From Portunus trituberculatus (Eukaryota > Arthropoda > Malacostraca > Decapoda > Portunidae): a DNA stretch of 64,000 nucleotides. Below, in pieces: positions 60,564-64,000 of the stretch. The notes under the pieces were generated by a model. That model did not search any database, was not told the origin of the DNA, and saw only the letters and a list, made by a program, of their open reading frames with translations. The stretch spans positions 3,421,222 to 3,485,221 of the forward strand of contig NC_059268.1 in assembly GCF_017591435.1 (NCBI RefSeq). The letters are read 5' to 3'. Both the position numbers and the translations under genes were made by a program. Numbering within the stretch: the stretch's first letter is position 1; each line of letters starts with the position of its first letter.

Positions 60564-62336
60564 GTGGTAGTGAAACAGTGGAAGAGGAAAAAGTGGACCA
60601 GTCTTCAGTTGTGAACACACCCAAGGACAGTGTAAGCTTGAAAAGTGTTCCTAAGATTGGACAGAGAGTGAAATTCCTACCTAAGAACTCAGATGAGTGG
60701 CAGACAGTTACTGTACACAGTCGTGCTGGAAAAGCTACTGGAAAATATAGTAGCTGGAGGAATATTGAGTATGAAAATGGACATGTATCAGCCATTGATT
60801 GGAATAGTGATGTTGAAGAATGGACACCAGTTGTGGAAAGAGATGAAGTGCAAGAACCCAATGAAATAGTGATGGCTTGTGAAAATGTAAAACAGACTGA
60901 ACTTGATAAAGCAAAAGATGATGAACTGAAGAGCTGGAAGAGATTTGGTGTGTTTGAGGAGGTGCCAAACAAAGGTCAAAAGGCATTATCTACTCGATGG
61001 GTGGTGACAGAAAAAGAAACCAATGAAGGAAAAAAGAAAATGAAAGCACGGCTGGTTGCCAGAGGTTTTGAAGAAAAGAAAAGGTTCAGTCAGATTCACC
61101 AACAGTGAGTAAGGAAGTGTTGAGATCATTCATGGCTATATTGTCATCCAAAGGATGGGCAGTGAATTCCATTGACATTAAAGCTGCATTCCTACAAAGT
61201 GAACACCTTGAGCGAGAAGTGTATCTTGTTCCCCCTGATGAGGCTGGTTGTGATGACAGTTTGCTATGGAAATTGAAAAATGTGTCTATGGCCTTAATGA
61301 TGCTGCTAGGAATTGGTATCTAACAGTGAAGAGTTTCTTGTTAAAGACGGGGTGTATTCAGGTGAAAACTGACCCTGCAGCATTCTATTGGCATTGTGAA
61401 GGAAAACTGTGTGGAATGTTTTGATGCATGTAGATGATTTTTTGTGGGGAGGAACTGAGAGATTTGAAAATATTGTCATTGCTCAGATCAGGAGGCATTT
61501 TCAAGTTAGGGAACAAAATGACACTGTTTTCAGATACATAGGAATGAATGTTGTACAAAATGAACTTGGTGTAACACTTCACCAAAATGAGTACTGCAAG
61601 ACTTTAGACTGTGTTAATGTGAGTGCCATGAGAGGACTTAATAAGAATGTGGAGTGTAATGAAGAAGAAAAGGAGAATTTTCGGAGTCTAGTAGGCCAAC
61701 TAGGGTGGTTATGTACCAACTCAAGACCTGATTTGTCATATGATGTATTGGAACTTAGTTGTAAAGTAAACACACCCAAAGTAGAAGATTTGCTTGAGGC
61801 AAACAAGTGTCTAAGAAAAGCCTGTACTTTTAAGAGCTCAATGTACTTCCCATGTTTAGGTGATGTTACCAAGTGCAAGTTGGCTGTGTACAGTGATGCT
61901 TCACATGCTAATCTTCCTGATGGATTCAGTAGTGCTGGAGGTTTTGTGATTTTTCTTGTTGGAGAGAATGGAAATAGTTGTCCTTTATACTGGGAGGCCA
62001 AGAAAATAAGAAGAGTTGTTAAGAGTACCCTGGCCTCAGAAACACTAGCAGCTGTGGAGGCAGTAGATATGGCCTTTTATCTAGGACACATGTTGTCTCA
62101 GATATTGTACAACAGGGAAAGCAAAATGACAGTGGAGCTCTATGTTGACAATCATTCACTTTTTTGATAATGTGTACTCAGTAAAGAGTGTGTCAGAAAA
62201 GAGATTAAGAATTGATCTAGCTATTCTCAAAGAAATGATACAAAATGAGGAAGTAAAGATTTTCTGGTTAGAATCAAAAGCACAGCTAGCAGATGTGCTC
62301 ACTAAAAAGGGGAGTCAATCCATTGAAAATAGCTAG
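60551..62336 (+). pseudogene. Copia reverse transcriptase-RNase H, frame broken in several places
   Basis: Consecutive pieces in different frames. 60578-61108: linker with RVKFLPKNSDEWQTV, then STRWVVTEKE and ARLVARGFEEK, the start of the copia RT. 61105-61323: IDIKAAFLQSEHLEREVYLV. 61409-62167: LMHVDDFLWGG, an HVDD variant of the usual YVDD active site, then RNase H with YSDASHANL and KSTLASETLAAVEAVD, ending in YVDNHS. 62142-62336: the C-terminal tail with VLTKKGSQS. The pieces are separated by single-base shifts near 61085, 61277, 61415 and 62160. Confidence 0.9.
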
Positions 62337-62486
62337 AGTTTTTGAAAATGGATCTTTGTGTATGTAATGTGATTACATATATGTATGTTAAGATAATAGT
62401 AAGAGATTGCTCAATTGCATTGTTTTGTTTTTCAGTTAGTATTTGCCTCATTTCTTTTGTGAAAGTGCTTTGATTTTTTTTTGTTT

Positions 62487-62501
62487 AAAGAGAAGGGAGT
62501 C
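62487..62501 (+). promoter_or_regulatory. Copia polypurine tract
   Basis: AAAGAGAAGGGAGTC directly before the 3' LTR; primes plus-strand synthesis. Confidence 0.8.
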
Positions 62502-62699
62502 TGTTAACATTCATAATGCGCGCCTCGCGCTTCTCTATCGTCAGTTGTTTTCGGGGGTTTGTTTTGATGAGGGTCCTGGGAGAGCGAAGGAATGGCGCTT
62601 AAGAGGAAGAACTTGTATCCGTGGCTCCAATGAGTAAACGCCAAGAAATTGACTCTCTGCATTTGATTTACCCTGCCACACCTGTATAGACACTTGACA
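62502..62699 (+). repeat. Copia 3' LTR (198 bp)
   Basis: Same sequence as the 5' LTR; ends CACTTGACA before CTTTAGACAAG. Confidence 0.95.
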
Positions 62700-63480
62700 C
62701 TTTAGACAAGCAAGAGATTAAAGCTATAGGACGGTAGTTTGAGGGGTTAGAACGGTCACCCTTTTTAGGAACAGGCTGAATGTAGGCGAACTTCCAGCAG
62801 GAAGGAAAGGTAGAAGTCGATAGACAAAGTTGGAAGAGTTTGGCCAGGCAAGGTGCAAGCACAGAAGCACAGTTTTGAGAACAATAGGAGGGACCCCATC
62901 AGGTCCATAAGCCTTCCGAGGGTTTAGGCCAGCAAGGGCATGGAAAACATCATTACGAAGAATTTTGATTGTAGACATGAAATAGTCAGAGGGAGGAGGA
63001 GAGGGAGGACAAGCCCAGAATCGTCCAAGGTGGAGTTGTGAGCAAAGGTTTGAGAAAAGAGTTCAGCTTTAGAGACAGAAGAGATGGCAGTGGTGCCATC
63101 AGGATGAAATAAAGGAGGAAAGATGAAGAAGTGAAGTTATTTGAGATGTTTTTGGCTAGATGCCAGAAGTCACGAGGAGAGTTTGAGTTTGAAAGATTTT
63201 GACATTTCCTATTTATGAAAGAGTGTTTGGCAAGTTGAAGAACAGACTTGGCATGATTCCGGCAGAGATATAAAGTGCATGAGATTCAGGAGATGGAAGG
63301 CTCAGGTACCTTTTGTGGGCAACCTCTCTATCATGTATAGCACGAGAACAGGCTGAGTTAAACCAAGGTTTAGAAGGTTTAGGTTGAGAAAAAGAATGAG
63401 AAATGTACGCCTCCATGCCAGATACTAACACCTCTGTTATGCGTTCAGCACAAAGAGATGGGTCTCTGACACGGAAGCAA
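62700..63480 (-). mobile_element. Non-LTR retrotransposon, linker and first half of reverse transcriptase, interrupted by copia
   Basis: The minus strand encodes KPWFNSACSRAIHDREVAHK (63213-63431, region between endonuclease and RT), then LNPRKAYGPDGVPPIVLK and CWKFAYIQPVPKKGDRSNPS, NYRPIALISCLSK, which are RT motifs 0-2 of a jockey/CR1-like element. Coding stops at the copia 3' LTR. On the other copia flank no convincing continuation was seen, so the LINE is probably truncated there. Confidence 0.75.
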
Positions 63481-63720
63481 TAATCATTCCAGGGAAAATC
63501 AGCATAATACCTCCTCAGGTATTATGGCAGAGGCAAAACGCCAGAGGCTGCAGGAAGGATTATGGTATTTGAAATACTTGTAACACCTAAGTACTGAGTT
63601 TACATAATATAAAAGGCTTAATTAAATAGTACTTAAGCTAACATCATAATGTAATGACTCGATATACAAATCCAGGTCGCTATCGGTCAAGTGTCCAAGC
63701 TCACTTGAGGTTGGGTGTTG
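63481..63720. other. Unassigned sequence
   Basis: Nothing recognised. Confidence 0.4.
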
Positions 63721-63730
63721 CCCTACAATA

Positions 63731-63814
63731 CAACATTCGTCTTGGAAGACGCACTAGTATTTTTCAGGGTATTTTTTAGGAAAAAAAGTGCATCTTGTAA
63801 GCCATAAAATACAG
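63731..63814. mobile_element. Very short (84-bp) fold-back MITE
   Basis: The left CAACATTCGTCTTGGAAGAC and the right, reverse-complemented CTGTATTTTATGGCTTACAA, share the G.ATTY....TTR.AAGAYGCAC pattern and have TA on each side. It resembles the termini of T10 and consists of little more than the two inverted repeats. Confidence 0.5.
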
Positions 63815-64000
63815 TAGGTGTTTTGTACCACATGAAAGCCTGCTGATAGGTTATAAGCCAAGCAGGTACTTGTTGTGCAATGGAAAAGAAATATTTCTCA
63901 CATCGCCTAAATGAAGAAAGAATAGTATACACTAGATGATTTTCTAGCATTTTCCCACAATCCAAAATTATACTATCTTTGTTTGTATGTGTGTGTGTGT
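63815..64000. other. Unassigned; ends in the start of a (GT)n array
   Basis: No gene recognised. Confidence 0.4.

Larger units (their letters stand above)
57801..62699 (+). mobile_element. Ty1/copia retrotransposon, full-length, GalEa-like
   Basis: Two 198-bp LTRs that look identical flank a complete gag-protease-integrase-RT-RNase H order with iMet-type primer site and polypurine tract. Flanks give CTTTC on the left and CTTTA on the right, an imperfect 5-bp target duplication. It sits inside a minus-strand LINE. The integrase-before-RT order defines copia; the GalEa assignment is inferred from the crustacean setting and overall look. The frame is broken by several single-base shifts. Confidence 0.92.

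Overview
The window is eukaryotic nuclear DNA, most likely from a decapod crustacean (crab- or shrimp-like). This is inferred from the repeat style: very long di- and trinucleotide arrays, tRNA-derived SINEs embedded in (CA)n, a GalEa-like Ty1/copia element, Penelope-like elements, Tigger/pogo, Tc1 and Harbinger transposons, CR1-like LINEs, and intron-containing host genes. No bacterial, organellar or exogenous viral gene was recognised. A 500-base N gap at 34231-34730 shows that this is scaffolded assembly sequence.

Layout. 1-4.3 kb: LINE 3' ends, a ~330-bp satellite with a SINE inside it, and another LINE 3' end. 5.3-13.2 kb: a long LTR retrotransposon derivative with near-identical LTR segments, a tRNA-Leu-type primer site and about 5.9 kb of apparently non-coding interior. 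13.4-19.4 kb: a SINE in (CA)n, a Harbinger element with two broken genes, two piggyBac-like MITEs and microsatellites. 19.4-22.6 kb: a second satellite plus LINE block, inverted relative to 1-3.5 kb. 22.8-27 kb: CR1-like LINEs. 27-28.1 kb: a third satellite block. 28.1-33.7 kb: huge trinucleotide arrays and three copies of a third SINE family. 33.7-36 kb: an inverted LTR copy, the gap and a Tc1 remnant. 38.8-41.5 kb: two Penelope-like remnants. 41.8-54.6 kb: a dense cluster of Tigger/pogo-type elements, several nested, one enclosing a Tc1-family transposon with DD35E spacing and another a Ty3/gypsy protease fragment. 57.8-62.7 kb: a copia element with identical 198-bp LTRs, sitting in a LINE.

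Only two host-gene pieces could be supported. One is the terminal coding exon of an arginine/serine-rich (SR-type) protein at 37193-37274 (+) with a long 3' UTR. The other is the last coding exon of an STMP1-like small mitochondrial membrane protein at 57537-57668 (-), which has a spliced 3' UTR exon at about 56605-56785. The rest is mobile DNA, simple repeats and unassigned intergenic or intronic sequence. The copia frames are broken by single-base shifts, mostly in homopolymers, although its LTRs are identical, so residual base errors in the assembly should be suspected.
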